Assembly: GCA_020720045.1 (NCBI GenBank)
Contig: DYPH01000017.1
Coordinates: 1 to 64,000 of the forward strand
DNA: 64,000 nucleotides
Direction of reading: 5' to 3'
Source: Sorangium cellulosum
GTDB taxonomy: Bacteria > Myxococcota_A > Polyangia > Polyangiales > Polyangiaceae
Below are positions 8,317-19,308 of the stretch, piece by piece. Position 1 is the first letter of the stretch, and each line of letters opens with the position of its first letter. The notes under the pieces were generated by a model. The model made no database searches. It was not told where the DNA came from and saw only the letters and a list, made by a program, of their open reading frames with translations. The translations under genes were made by a program, and so were the position numbers.

Positions 8317-9258
8317 ATGGCACGAATCCCTCTTGCGGATGTCTTCGGTCTCCGACCGCTCTCGGTTCGTCTTCGCGAAATGAAGCTGGCGCTCCGCGGC
8401 GATGGAATTACGCAGAAAACGAAAGTCGGGCTTTCAAGCCGTGCCCTCATTAAGCCGCGACTCGCCTTTCCACTATGGCTCGGAAAGAAGCCGGAAGGGC
8501 GTTTGATTCCGATTTACAATCTGTTCAACCATACCCCGCCCGATTTGCGCGAGGGTTGGTCGGTCGAGAAGACGAACGTTCGCGATTTTCGTGGTGGCGA
8601 CCTCACCTACGACAGCCACAACGGCACCGATTTTGCCGTCCCTCCGGGCACGGTCATCACCGCGGCAGCGCCCGGTGTCATTGTACGATGTTCGAATGAG
8701 TTTCACCGCGGCGGGCTCAAAGTCTTTGTCGACCATGGCCGCGGCCTCATGACGACCTACAATCACCTTGCGAAGGTCGATGTGCACGTCGGTGAAACCG
8801 TCGATCGCGGCCAACCGATCGCGCGTTCCGGGGCGAGCGGCATCGACGGGTTCCTGCTCTTTCCCTGGAGCACCCCCCATCTCCACCTCAACGTCTGGCT
8901 GAACGGCCGCTACGTCGACCCGTTCCCCCATGCCGGCCTCGCGAGCCTTTGGCAGGCGGGAGACCGCCCGCTCCCCGTGGCGAAACCATTTGAATTTGCG
9001 CAAGAATCCTGGGAGCCGACCGTATGGGACGCGACGCGCGTCGCCGCGCAGGTCGACGCGTGCATCGATCCGGCCGTCCAACGGGAGCTTGCCGCCTGCC
9101 CCGACCTTGCGACGCAGGCGATCACCGTGATGTTCCAGCGAAACTATTTCCCGTTTCGGTTCACGAAGGAAGTCGATTTGTATCCGACGGAATTCCCGAG
9201 GGAAGGGCGATTGAGCCTCCCCTTCCGCGCCGAGGATTACGACGGAATCGTCTTCTAG
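8317..9258 (+). CDS. M23 family peptidase (LytM-like)
   Basis: 313 residues with a zinc-peptidase M23 domain in the middle: YDSHNGTDFAVPPGT (first His and Asp ligands), then the second region TPHLHLNVWLNG with HLH. The flanking parts (LRPLSVRLREMKLALR at the start, EREL-type helices at the end) are not family-specific. No convincing signal peptide is visible, so it may be cytoplasmic or exported by an unusual route; the C-terminal 90 residues have no recognised domain. M23 enzymes cut peptidoglycan cross-links or other glycine-rich peptides. It is divergent from imuA and converges on the P450 gene, sharing the four bases CTAG that hold both stop codons. Confidence 0.8.
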   Translation: MARIPLADVFGLRPLSVRLREMKLALRGDGITQKTKVGLSSRALIKPRLAFPLWLGKKPEGRLIPIYNLFNHTPPDLREGWSVEKTNVRDFRGGDLTYDSHNGTDFAVPPGTVITAAAPGVIVRCSNEFHRGGLKVFVDHGRGLMTTYNHLAKVDVHVGETVDRGQPIARSGASGIDGFLLFPWSTPHLHLNVWLNGRYVDPFPHAGLASLWQAGDRPLPVAKPFEFAQESWEPTVWDATRVAAQVDACIDPAVQRELAACPDLATQAITVMFQRNYFPFRFTKEVDLYPTEFPREGRLSLPFRAEDYDGIVF

Positions 9259-10745
9259 CGACGGCGTACCTGGAGCGGGAGTTCGTCGGCGGGGCGGAGG
9301 GTCGCTCCGAAGGCGAGCGGCGGGCTCTGCTCCGGGGACGGCAGCGCAAAGTGGAAGCGGCGGAGGAGCATTGCAAGAACGAGCTGGGCCTCCATCATCG
9401 CGAAATGATTCCCGATACAGACGCGCGGACCGGCACCGAACGGGAGGTAGGCCGTCTTCGGACGGGCCGCCTCGTGCTCGGGGAGGAAGCGATCGGGGTC
9501 GAAGCGCTCGGGGTCGGGCCAGAGATCGGCGCGGCGGTGAATCGTCCACGGCGAGAGAATGACCGCTGTGTCCTGCTTGAGGGACCAGCTGCCGAGGGTG
9601 AGCGCTTCGTTCGCCGCGCGCCCAAAGAGAAATACCGGCGGATAGAGGCGCAACGCCTCTTTGAAGACGCGCAACGTGAGACCGAGCCGCGGAAGATCGG
9701 CGACTGTCGGATCACCCGGAAGGGCATCAACCTCCGCGATCACAGCACGGAGAATGTCCGGATTTCGGCCGAGAAGAGCGAGCGTCCACGCGAGCCCGCT
9801 CGCCGTCGTTTCGTGACCGGCGACGAACAAAGTGAGGATCTCGTCGCGCACTTGGCGATCGCTCATCCGCCCCTCCCCCTCGTCGTGGGCGGTCAGCAGC
9901 TGACTGAGGAGGTCGTTTGGAGGCGTCCCACGCGTGGCGGCGGCGCGCCGTTCGTCGATCATGCGCTGGACGCGAGCGTCGAGGAGTTCGATGGCGGCGA
10001 CGAGCTTCTTCCCCTGCTTTCCCGGGAAAAACCGAGGCTTTTGGACGGCGAGCCCCGCCTTCGAGAGGCGCTCACCGAGGGGGCCTGGGCGCGCTTCGCC
10101 GAAGCGTTGGAGGCGCCGACCGCCGATGATCTGCAGCAGGGCGAGCACCGACGGCGAGTTTGCACTCGTCCAGTCGAGGGCGTCGGTCAGGGCGTGGCCG
10201 ATCTCATCGGCTTCGCCAAACGTGTCGGCATCAAAGAGGGTTTTCCCCGCGATCGACATCGCAATACGCGTGGTATCATGATGGATCAAACGTGTTTCTC
10301 CGTCCTTCCAATCCAAAATTGCGCGCTTGGTGACGGCAACCATTGCGTCGCCGTAGCTCTCAAGGCGCCTCGGATGAAACAGCGGAGCCATCCATTTTCG
10401 TTGGCGGCGCCAGAGTTCGCCGTCGCTCGTAAACAGCCCCTCGCCGCCGAGCGGCTCCAGCGCGTACTTGAGGATGAGCGACTTGTCGAAGCTCTTGGCT
10501 TTGTCGATCAGGACTTCTTGCAGCAAATGCGGGTCGTTGATGATGACGACATCGGGCCCGGAGGCGACGAACCGCAAGCACCCGGGCGACCCCGCAGGCG
10601 CCTCGCGGACGATGCGCTCAAGGAAGCCGCGGCGATCGCTCGCGACGACACGGTTGTGTCCAAAGAAGCGCTCGGCGCCCCCCAAGACCGGCATTTGAGC
10701 AACGGTTCCGGATGTGCGCGGGGCTTCGGGGTGGACGGCGTTCAT
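9255..10745 (-). CDS. Cytochrome P450
   Basis: 496 residues, full length. The heme-binding loop FGAGPRVCIG places the Cys ligand at residue 443. The oxygen-activating I-helix reads LFVAGHETTASGLAW and the K-helix ExxR is in FKEALRLYPP. The N-terminal part (RRGFLERIVREAPAGSPGCLRFVASGPDVVII) lacks a membrane anchor, so the enzyme should be soluble and need separate ferredoxin partners, none of which is adjacent. Substrate unknown. The gene follows an SRPBCC protein by 15 bases on the same strand, so the pair may act together on a hydrophobic ligand. Confidence 0.92.
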   Translation of the reverse strand: MNAVHPEAPRTSGTVAQMPVLGGAERFFGHNRVVASDRRGFLERIVREAPAGSPGCLRFVASGPDVVIINDPHLLQEVLIDKAKSFDKSLILKYALEPLGGEGLFTSDGELWRRQRKWMAPLFHPRRLESYGDAMVAVTKRAILDWKDGETRLIHHDTTRIAMSIAGKTLFDADTFGEADEIGHALTDALDWTSANSPSVLALLQIIGGRRLQRFGEARPGPLGERLSKAGLAVQKPRFFPGKQGKKLVAAIELLDARVQRMIDERRAAATRGTPPNDLLSQLLTAHDEGEGRMSDRQVRDEILTLFVAGHETTASGLAWTLALLGRNPDILRAVIAEVDALPGDPTVADLPRLGLTLRVFKEALRLYPPVFLFGRAANEALTLGSWSLKQDTAVILSPWTIHRRADLWPDPERFDPDRFLPEHEAARPKTAYLPFGAGPRVCIGNHFAMMEAQLVLAMLLRRFHFALPSPEQSPPLAFGATLRPADELPLQVRRR

Positions 10746-10760
10746 CGCCGCCGCACATTA

Positions 10761-11261
10761 CTACAAACGACCTACTTCCGACTTTTTTCCACGATTTTCC
10801 GGGTCACTCGATGCCGGTGCGAGAACAGGAACGCGAGGGCGGCCCCCCCCAAAGGCGACGCGGCTAAACGCCCCAGCGAGCCCGGGATGGTGGCGGAAGC
10901 GAATGGAATCGATGAGGCGCGCCTGCGGTTCTCCATTCTTTTCGGGAGCTTCCTCGACGAGGTGGGTGTGCTCCCAAAAGGCGAGCGGCCCCTCTTCCTG
11001 GACGTCGACGAAGGAGGTCGCCGTCGGCCCCGCCCGGTGACGCGCGTGCCAGGAGACCGGGATCGGGCCGAGCCAGAGGCGAAACTCGAGGTCGCCATCC
11101 TGGAGCGATGTGCGACGATCGGCGAGAACCTGCAGCACGCTCCCGGGCGGCGTGAGGAGCGCAAACACGTCCTGGCGCTCGTGGAAGGCGTAAAGCGCGG
11201 CCGCCGTGCACGAAAAGGTGCTCTCGCGGCGGAAGGTTTCGAAGGTCTGCGGGTCGTTCAT
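10761..11261 (-). CDS. SRPBCC-fold ligand-binding protein
   Basis: 166 residues starting MNDPQTFETFRRESTF. The pattern of an N-terminal strand (STFSCTAAALYAFHERQDVFALLTPP), then alternating strands (EFRLWLGPIPVSWHARH, SFVDVQEEGPLAFWEHTHLVEEA) and a final amphipathic helix, is that of SRPBCC/START-like proteins which hold a hydrophobic ligand. An ATG far upstream would run through the divergent larE start, so the ATG at 11261 is preferred. It lies 15 bases before the P450 gene. The C-terminal ~30 residues (RVPVLAPASSDPENRG) look poorly conserved. Ligand unknown. Confidence 0.65.
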   Translation of the reverse strand: MNDPQTFETFRRESTFSCTAAALYAFHERQDVFALLTPPGSVLQVLADRRTSLQDGDLEFRLWLGPIPVSWHARHRAGPTATSFVDVQEEGPLAFWEHTHLVEEAPEKNGEPQARLIDSIRFRHHPGLAGAFSRVAFGGGRPRVPVLAPASSDPENRGKKSEVGRL

Positions 11262-11335
11262 CGCCGGTTGGATGTTCCTCACGTCGGTCGGTCGCCGCTT
11301 GCGTCGCCGGCCATCGGCGAATACGGCTAGCGGCC

Positions 11336-12193
11336 ATGGCGACCGCCTCCGACCCCAAGCTCGATGCCCTTCGCGCGCACCTCCGTAGCCTGGGCTCGGT
11401 CCTCGTTTGCTACTCGGGCGGCGTCGATAGTGCGTTTGTTTTCGCCGTCGCCCACGAAGTCCTTGGCAATCAGGCAATCGCCATGACGGCGGTCGGGCCG
11501 AGCCTCGCCTCGTTTGAACGCGTCGAAGCGGTTGAAATCGCAAAGCAAATTGGCGGCCGCCACGAGCTGGTCGATAGCCACGAGATCGACGACGAGAACT
11601 ACCAGCGGAACGGCACCGACCGCTGCTTCTATTGCAAGAGCGAACTCTATCGATTGAGCGCCGCCAAGCTCCAGGAATGGAACCTACGCGTCGCCGTCAA
11701 CGGCACCAATCTCGACGACCTCGGCGATTACCGTCCGGGCCTTGAAGCGGCGAAAAATAAGGGCATTGAGAGCCCCCTCGTCGCGTGCGGGTTCACGAAA
11801 GAAGACGTCCGCCGTTGCGCGAAGCTTGTCGGCCTCGGCGTCTGGGACAAGCCGGCCGCCGCCTGCCTCGCGAGTCGGCTCCCCTACGGAACGACGGTCA
11901 CCCGCGACCGACTCGAACGCATTGGCGCCCTCGAAGACGCGCTCCACCGGTTCGGACTTCGGCAAGTTCGCGTGCGTTTTCACACCCTTGATGCCTCGGA
12001 GGGGACCCACGAAGCGGCCCTCGCCCGCGTCGAGGTGCCCCCGCAAGAGCTCGAAGCGGCCTTCGCCGTCCGCGAGCGTATCGTTGCCGCCGGGAAGGAC
12101 GCCGGCTTCGCCTTCGTCACGCTCGACCTCCAAGGCTACCGAACAGGGAGCAACAACGAGCTTCTTCAAAAGCGCAGTCTCCCAATTCTCTAA
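11336..12193 (+). CDS. larE: LarE-type ATP-dependent sacrificial sulfur transferase
   Basis: 285 residues with the PP-loop motif CYSGGVDSAFV near residue 24 for ATP adenylation, the segment NGTDRCFYCKSELY, and KPAAACLASRLPYGTTVTRDRLERIG. In the LarE family the Cys of the last motif can be the sulfur donor consumed in making the nickel-pincer nucleotide cofactor of lactate racemase. No larB, larC or larA is adjacent, so its role here may be a different sulfur transfer. It is divergent from the SRPBCC/P450 pair and ends in a strong bidirectional terminator. Confidence 0.88.
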   Translation: MATASDPKLDALRAHLRSLGSVLVCYSGGVDSAFVFAVAHEVLGNQAIAMTAVGPSLASFERVEAVEIAKQIGGRHELVDSHEIDDENYQRNGTDRCFYCKSELYRLSAAKLQEWNLRVAVNGTNLDDLGDYRPGLEAAKNKGIESPLVACGFTKEDVRRCAKLVGLGVWDKPAAACLASRLPYGTTVTRDRLERIGALEDALHRFGLRQVRVRFHTLDASEGTHEAALARVEVPPQELEAAFAVRERIVAAGKDAGFAFVTLDLQGYRTGSNNELLQKRSLPIL

Positions 12194-12204
12194 CAGGTTT
12201 CTCA

Positions 12205-12246
12205 AAAAGAGAAGGCGCTCCCCATTTCCGAGGAGCGCCTTTTTCT
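12205..12246. terminator. Bidirectional terminator between larE and the converging surface-protein gene
   Basis: Perfect 9-bp stem AGGCGCTCC / GGAGCGCCT with a 10-base loop, followed by TTTTT on the plus strand and preceded by AAAAAG, so it can end transcripts from both sides. Confidence 0.85.
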
Positions 12247-12264
12247 AGGGAGAATCTTCGCGAT

Positions 12265-14510
12265 TTAGCGGCGATTCTTCTTGCGCCCGAAGAGGGCCGC
12301 AACCGCGAGACCGAGGGCGGCGAGAATGCCCGTTGCTCCGGAATTCTCCGGTGTCACCGCGCAGCCGCCCCCTTCGATCGATCCTTCGTCGCTGCCGGCG
12401 TCGGCGCCCGCGTCTTTTCCTGCGTCCGGAGTGCCGGAATCGGCGCCCGCGTCGGCGACGACCGGCTTCGGCTTCTGGAGGTAGTCCTTCACGCCATCGC
12501 GGTCGGCGTCGGTCTTTTCGTCGCCGTCCTTGATGCCGTCGCCGTCGCTGTCGGTGTCGAGCCAGTTCTTCTTGCCGTCGCCATCGACGTCGTCGGACAC
12601 CTTCGCGGCGGTCGCGTCGGCGATTTCGTCCTTGGTGAGGATCCCGTCGTTGTCGTCGTCGGTGTCGAGGGCGTCGATCTTGCCGTCGCCGTCGGTGTCG
12701 ATCGGCTTCTTCGCATCGGCGCCGACTTCGACGCCGTCCTTGAGGCCGTCGCCATCACTGTTGGCATTGTTCGGGTCGGTCCCAAGGGTTTTTTCCTGGG
12801 TGTCGGTGAGGCCGTCGCTGTCGGTGTCGGTGTCACAAACCTTTGAATTTGCGTCACAAGCGAGGGCACCGCGGCACGGATCATTGGCGGGACTCGCCGT
12901 GCATGCGTCTCCGAGAAGGAGGCCACATTTTTTGTCGGAAGCGCAGGCGTCGACGCGACATTCGCCGTTGGTGGCGCAGGTCGTCCCCTCGACAAAGCCA
13001 CATTTCCCGTCGCCGGTGTCGCACGCGCCGGAGAGACAGGTCGATGCTGCGCCGGCCGGGCAGGCCTGATTGTTGAGCGTCGGCGAACCGTTGGGCGCTT
13101 TGGCGGAGCACGTTCCCGAGGCGTTGCCGGCGGTCAAGCAGATTGGCGCGGCGGCCGTCGGGCAGACGGGGGCGACTCCACCGGCCCCGAAATCGCTCGC
13201 ACAAGCGCTGCAGACGCCGACGGTGCCGGTCGCGAGACAGAAGGACTTCTTCGGGTCGGCGCAATGGGCGGCGGCGGGGAGCGCCGGGTCGAGCCGGGCG
13301 GCGCCCGCTTCGAGGGCATCGCTGTCGGGAATGCAGTCGTTGTCCGAGTCGATATCGAGGTAGTCGGGCGTACCATCATTGTCGGTATCAATCGTGCAAT
13401 TGCCCTCGTCAGGTCGGTCACTCCGTCGCCGTCCGAGTCGCCGGGGGCGACCTTTGCGGGCGTCTGGAGGACGACGGCCATCAATTGCTCATCGCCGTTC
13501 CCTTGAATGCCGTAGGTGACCGTCGTCGCACCGTCGGGGACGAGCGGAATCGCGTCGTACAATTCGTCATCCAGACGTGCACCGACGACGGCGCCGCGGA
13601 AGGTGTCGCCCTTTAGGCCAATCGGTTGATCGCGATCGTCGGCGCCGAAGCTGCCGCCGGTCTGAAGGCCGCCGTGGTGGATGCCGCAGCGGTTGACAAA
13701 CGGGAAGGTCTTCGCGTCATCGGAGCCGCCAAAGCTCGTCGAAACGGAGGCACCATTGATCGTAAATACGCTATTTTCCTCTTGTCCACTGCACTCCCAG
13801 CCGATGCTCGCCGAGAGGATCGCCGGGTCGGCGCGGACGTTGTTCAACGGGCAGTTGTTCGCCACTTGCTTCGGAAGGACGAACTGACCGGAGGCGCCGG
13901 TGGTCGACGTTCCGAGGGATACAAGGACGTTTCGGAGGGGGGCGCCGGCGTGCTCCCAAACGACGACGAGCGTGTGGCCGTGAACGAGCGGCCCAAGCTG
14001 GACGTCGACATTGTCGTCGCCGCGCTCGTGGATCGGAATCGCGATAGGTCCGCCCGGTGAGGCGTTATTGTCCGTCTCGACGAGGCCCTTGATGATGGCA
14101 GTGACATCGGTCGTATAGCTTCCAAAACGGGGACCATTGTCGTCGGTCGCCCCTTCGAGCCTTCGCGTAAGGTTTGCCCCATTGATCGCACCGAGGACGA
14201 CGCCGCGCGGGGTCGCGGCGGGGCCGGCGACCATGTTCACGACCGGGGCGTTCGTCGAATAGTGGACGACGCCGCTGACGAGCCACGCTTGGCGGACCGT
14301 CGCCCCTCGCGGAATTTGCACGGTAAGTTGACCATCGACGAAGGCGCTCGGGGTCGACTCCTCGGCCCAGGAGTCGGTCGACACCCCGCCGCGGATCGCC
14401 TCCGAGAACACCGACGTGATGGCCGCATCGGCTGGCGCCGCCGCAAAGAGCGGCGCGAGGGCGAGCAGCGTTGCGAGAACCGAATTCCTACCGATAGACG
14501 AACGACGCAT
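12265..14510 (-). pseudogene. Secreted protein with TSP3-like calcium-binding repeats and MYXO-CTERM-like tail, frameshifted
   Basis: Two reading frames join into one ~748-residue protein. The first (ATG at 14510, good AGGAG ribosome site) begins with a signal peptide (LATLLALAPLFAAAPADA) and an adhesin-like domain. It reaches GDSDGDGVTDL at about 13410 and then changes frame: one base is missing in CTCGTC/AGGTCG on the plus strand. In the other frame it continues without a break as DEGNCTIDTDNDGTPDYLD, a Cys-rich part, five or more Asp-rich TSP3-like repeats (DTDGDGKIDALDTDDDNDG), a DAGAD linker, then GGGCAVTP, a hydrophobic helix and RKKNRR. Such tails direct cell-surface sorting in myxobacteria. 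It may be an authentic mutation or an assembly error. Confidence 0.75.
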
Positions 14511-14598
14511 AGGCACTCCTCGATCTTTCCCGAACCTGGGAAATCCGGACGAGTATGCGCGTATTCTTTCGGACAAAGCGAACAATCGGTCGCGTGTT

Positions 14599-15771
<1,173 letters not shown>

Positions 15772-15812
15772 CTACCGCTCCGTTCGGCCCGCGGGAAGCG
15801 AAGCGCCGTTTT

Positions 15813-17429
15813 TTACGTGTTTGTCTCCGCCCGGCGAGACGCCAAATCGGACAACGCGTTCTCCGATCCGGCGTTGGCGGAGGCGAGGGCGCGGAGCGCG
15901 TCTCGGACGGCGCGGGCATCGCGCGGACGCGAAGCAGCGTCGGTGGCCAAGAGTCCATCGACGAGGCTCTGCAAGGGGGCCGGGACCGGAACGCGGGCGC
16001 GGGGATCGGCGGGCGGCGCGCTCCCGACGGCGGCCGCATAGAGGCAAGCGCCAAAGGCGTAGAGATCGGCCCGTGCATCAACCGGCTCGCCGGCGACCTG
16101 CTCGGGGGCGATAAAGCCAGGAGTCCCAAGTGTCACGCCGGTTTGCGTGATTCGGAGTTCCTCCCACTCGACGCGGGCGATGCCGAAATCGAGGACCTTG
16201 AGGGTCGTTTCCGGGCCGGGTCCGCGGGCGAAGAAGAGGTTATTCGGCGACAGGTCCCGGTGGACGACGCCGGCGGCATGGATCGCGATCAATGCTTCAG
16301 CAAGTGCCTGAGAAAACTTCAAAATCTCAACAAGCGGCAGCGGCCCCCGACGGAGACGCGCTTCAAGGGTTTCGCCGTCGAGGAGCTCGAGAACAAGAAA
16401 CGTGGTGCCGTCGGGGAGGCGCCCGTGATCGACGACCTCGACGACGTTCGGATGCCAGGCGAGGCCGAGCGCTTCGGCTTCGCGGCGGAGACGGTCGGCG
16501 GCAAGGCCGTCGTGAGCCGCTGCAATACGCAGCAATTTCAGGGCAATCGGTCGGTCATCGGTGATGCGTACCCCGCGATGAACGACGCCACTGGCGCCGC
16601 TCGCGAGGCGCGGACCGACCCGGTAGAGCCCGGCGACAGTCGCCCCTTCGAAGTCGCCGAGGGCCCGCTCGACCGCCTCGGGTACGAGGGAGACGCGGGC
16701 AGTCGCTCGTTTTTCCTTTGGTTTCTGCGGGCGATCCCGAAGCACAAGCTCGCGCTCGAAGGCCTTCCGTCGGAGCGCCTCCTGACGGCGCGCGCGCCCT
16801 TCCGCGTCGCGGTGGCGATCGAGGAGCGCGAAGGCGATCCCCACAGGAAAAGCAAGTGCAAGTACGGGAAGATGAGTCGGGATCGCGACGAGGGCCAGCG
16901 CCAAACCTGCGCCAACCACACCGATCGGGCGCGCGACCGGCGCGGGGAAGCGGAGGGTCTCCCCTTCACGGACCGCCTGCGTGGCGAAGAGGGTCGGCAC
17001 CCACCGGAGAAGTGCCTCACGAAGCGCTGGTTGGGGCGCGTCGGCGTTTAGGCCTGCGATCGTGAAAACTCCTGATTTTTCAGAAATTTGAGCACCAGGA
17101 AACAGCGGCGTGGCGGCGGCAAAGAGAGCGCGATAGGCGCCAAGCAGCGTGCCGTCGGCGCGGAGGAGGCGGCTTGCGAGGCCAAGCAGATCATCGTCGT
17201 TGAGGTGGGCGACAACGGCTGCGGGGGCGGCTGCGGGGCCGCCAGCGAGGGCGTTTTCCAGCTCGCTGAAAGGCACCGGCGCCGTTTCGTCGTGGCCAAA
17301 ATCTTCAGTCTTACCGGTATGTTCCGCAGGCTCTCCCCGTGCAGGAGGCGCCCCAGTGCCGCGCGCTCGCACCACCGCCAGCACCAGGGCGGCAGGGACC
17401 GTCGGTTCAGGCGCGCGCGACGAGGCCAT
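15813..17429 (-). CDS. Hanks-type Ser/Thr protein kinase with N-terminal region and membrane segment
   Basis: 538 residues. Residues ~1-150 are an Ala-rich N-terminal region without recognised domain. Around residues 155-195 lies a hydrophobic pair (PIGVVGAGLALALVAIPTHLPVLALAFPVGIAFALL), then a basic helix. The kinase domain follows from residue ~255: glycine loop GPRLASGASGVVHRG, Lys in PIALKLL, catalytic HRDLSPNNLFF, DFGIARV and GTPGFIAPEQ. All key residues are present. The order (kinase after the membrane part) is opposite to PknB-type receptors. Start: ATG at 17429 or at 17441. The last ~15 codons lie in repeat family B and resemble the LptB tail at 30.3 kb. Divergent from the NFACT gene. 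Confidence 0.88.
   Translation of the reverse strand: MASSRAPEPTVPAALVLAVVRARGTGAPPARGEPAEHTGKTEDFGHDETAPVPFSELENALAGGPAAAPAAVVAHLNDDDLLGLASRLLRADGTLLGAYRALFAAATPLFPGAQISEKSGVFTIAGLNADAPQPALREALLRWVPTLFATQAVREGETLRFPAPVARPIGVVGAGLALALVAIPTHLPVLALAFPVGIAFALLDRHRDAEGRARRQEALRRKAFERELVLRDRPQKPKEKRATARVSLVPEAVERALGDFEGATVAGLYRVGPRLASGASGVVHRGVRITDDRPIALKLLRIAAAHDGLAADRLRREAEALGLAWHPNVVEVVDHGRLPDGTTFLVLELLDGETLEARLRRGPLPLVEILKFSQALAEALIAIHAAGVVHRDLSPNNLFFARGPGPETTLKVLDFGIARVEWEELRITQTGVTLGTPGFIAPEQVAGEPVDARADLYAFGACLYAAAVGSAPPADPRARVPVPAPLQSLVDGLLATDAASRPRDARAVRDALRALASANAGSENALSDLASRRAETNT
15815..15863 (-). repeat. Dispersed repeat family B, copy 1
   Basis: 49 bases, 42 of them identical to 30265-30313, and related to 25595-25639. 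Core hairpin GTCTC - 8 bases - GAGAC. It supplies the last codons of the kinase gene (ASRRAETN). Confidence 0.75.
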
Positions 17430-17499
17430 GGCGGCACGCATAGCCCAAACGGGAGGAAACGCGCCCCGTTTTGGGGAAATTCCCGCTAGCGGAGCAGCG

Positions 17500-18843
17500 A
17501 TGACATCCACGCTTCTTGGCGGACACGTCCAGCGGGCCGACGTCGGCAAAGGGGTGATTACCCTCGAATTGCGCGTCCCCGGCAAGACCTGGCTCGTCGT
17601 CCTCGCCGACTTTGGGCCGCCCCGGAAGTTGGTGGTCGGGGACGTCCGCACGCTGAAATTTCCGGCCCGCGAGCTCCTCGGTCTTCGGCGACGAAAGGAC
17701 TTGGAGCGGACAAACCTGGTTTTTTTGAGCGGCGACCGCGTCGTGCTCGAACGGCGCGCCGATCCCGAGGAGCCGAGCGAAACGGGGCGCTTTTTCACGG
17801 TGGTTGTGCGGGGCGCGCTGCTCGTGTTCGCCGCGGGGGATGGGCGTGGCCTCGACAACCACGCCGACGACGAAGCCTTCCTTAAGCGTTCGGAATTGCA
17901 GGCCGAAGAAGCGCTTTCGCGGCTGGGCGTCGGCGTCGTCGATGCGCTGCGGAATGGGCTCCGGCAGGCCTTCCTCAAGGGGGAAAAACGGATCGCGCGC
18001 CGCCAGGAAGCGATCGGGAACGACATCGAAAAACTCGAGCAGATCCAGAAACTTGCAACCATGGGCCCCTGGCTCCTCGCCGAGGCGGGGAAGGTCGGCC
18101 GCGGCGCCAAAGTGCTTGAAGCGGTCGACTGGTCGACCGGCGAGGCGGTGCCGCTTCGGTTCCCCCTCGATCCGGCCAAAGGGGCGAAAGAGCAGGTTGA
18201 ACAGCTCTTTCGGCGCGCCAAGCGGAGCAAACAGGGGCTCGCCATCGCCGAGAGCCGCTACTTCGCCGCCGACGAGCAGCGGAAGGCCCTCGAAACGGCC
18301 CGCGCCCAGCTCGACGCTCCGCCCGCGGAGGACGCCGCTTCGCACATCGAATTCCTCAAAGCGGTCTTTGCTGACGCAAAAAAAGCAGCTCCGCGAGATC
18401 TCAAGGCGCCGGAAAACCTCCCGGGGGCGACGGCGCCGCGGCGGACGCGTATCCCCTACCGGACGTTCCTCGCACGCGACGGAGGCTCGATTTTGGTCGG
18501 CAAAGGGGCCGAAGGGAACGATGCACTGACGCTCCACGTCGCGCGCCCCCATGACCTCTGGCTCCACAGCAAAGCGCGAACGGGGGCCCATGTGGTTGTT
18601 CCCCTTGCGAAAAAACAGGAGTGCCCCCCGGAGCGCTTCCTCGATGCCGCCCAGCTTGCCGCCCACTTTTCCGAGGCGCGCGGCGAAACAATCGTCGATG
18701 TCCAGTACACAGAGCGCAAATACCTGCGAAAGCCGAAAGGGTCCCCTCGCGGGTTTGTGATCGTCGATCGGGAGAAGGTGATCGCGCTCCGCGTCGCCCC
18801 CGCGCAGGTCCAATTTCTCGTCGACCGCGAGGAAGAAGGGTAA
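17500..18843 (+). CDS. NFACT-domain RNA-binding protein (RqcH/FbpA-like)
   Basis: 447 residues. The N-terminal half reads TLLGGHVQRADVGKGVITLELRVPGKTWLVVL, like the NFACT-N domain. A coiled-coil region follows (RIARRQEAIGNDIEKLEQIQKLATMGP), and the C-terminal NFACT-R (DUF814) domain has TRIPYRTFLARDGGSILVGKGAEGNDALTL, the HDLWLHSKARTGAHVVV motif and YTERKYLRKPKGSPRGFV. Family members bind tRNA and the 50S subunit during rescue of stalled nascent chains. It is shorter than typical RqcH (~560 aa), so C-terminal tagging activity is uncertain. ATG at 17500 with GGAG upstream is preferred to far-upstream starts. Confidence 0.85.
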   Translation: MTSTLLGGHVQRADVGKGVITLELRVPGKTWLVVLADFGPPRKLVVGDVRTLKFPARELLGLRRRKDLERTNLVFLSGDRVVLERRADPEEPSETGRFFTVVVRGALLVFAAGDGRGLDNHADDEAFLKRSELQAEEALSRLGVGVVDALRNGLRQAFLKGEKRIARRQEAIGNDIEKLEQIQKLATMGPWLLAEAGKVGRGAKVLEAVDWSTGEAVPLRFPLDPAKGAKEQVEQLFRRAKRSKQGLAIAESRYFAADEQRKALETARAQLDAPPAEDAASHIEFLKAVFADAKKAAPRDLKAPENLPGATAPRRTRIPYRTFLARDGGSILVGKGAEGNDALTLHVARPHDLWLHSKARTGAHVVVPLAKKQECPPERFLDAAQLAAHFSEARGETIVDVQYTERKYLRKPKGSPRGFVIVDREKVIALRVAPAQVQFLVDREEEG

Positions 18844-18852
18844 ACGGCCGCG

Positions 18853-19308
18853 ATGCCGACAATTACGCCATTTCTCTGGTTTTCCGACAACGCAGAAGCC
18901 GCCATCACCTTCTACTGTGGGCTCTTTCCGGACGCGAAGCTCATCGACGCCCAGCGCGGGCCGGACGGACGCTTCTTCACCGGAACATTTGAACTCGCCG
19001 GTCGCCGGTTCATGGCGCTCAATGGCGGCCCGATGTACGCGATCAATGAGGCTATTTCCCTATTCGTCAGCTGCGACGACCAGGCGGAAATGGACCACTA
19101 CTGGGACGCCCTCGCCGACGGGGGCAAACCGCTCCGCTGCGGGTGGATCACCGATCGCTTTGGCGTCACCTGGCAGATCATCCCGAAGTCGCTGGGGAAT
19201 TTCCTCGGCGGCCCCGATCCGGAAGCGGCCTCGCGGGCCCGGGCGGCGATGATGACGATGGTCAAGCTCGACCTCGCCGCCCTCCAGGCCGCCTACGACG
19301 GCGACTAG
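18853..19308 (+). CDS. VOC family protein (PhnB-like)
   Basis: 151 residues with the glyoxalase/bleomycin-resistance fold typical of PhnB-like proteins: ITPFLWFSDNAEAAITFYCGLFPDAKL at the start, GRRFMALNGGPMY in the middle, then SLFVSCDDQAEMDHYWDAL and RCGWITDRFGVTWQIIPK. These are small dimeric metal-site proteins with varied or unknown activities. It starts 9 bases after the NFACT gene and converges on an alpha/beta hydrolase gene, sharing CTAG as both stops. Confidence 0.9.
   Translation: MPTITPFLWFSDNAEAAITFYCGLFPDAKLIDAQRGPDGRFFTGTFELAGRRFMALNGGPMYAINEAISLFVSCDDQAEMDHYWDALADGGKPLRCGWITDRFGVTWQIIPKSLGNFLGGPDPEAASRARAAMMTMVKLDLAALQAAYDGD

Noticed and set aside
9024-11330. 768-codon open frame on the plus strand
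   Set aside because: Antisense to the P450 and SRPBCC genes, which carry clear family motifs.
13134-14510. Programmed frameshift in the surface-protein gene
   Set aside because: No slippery heptamer is visible at the junction; a missing base explains it more simply.
17407-18813. 468-codon open frame on the minus strand
   Set aside because: Antisense to the NFACT gene with its recognised HDLWLHS motif.
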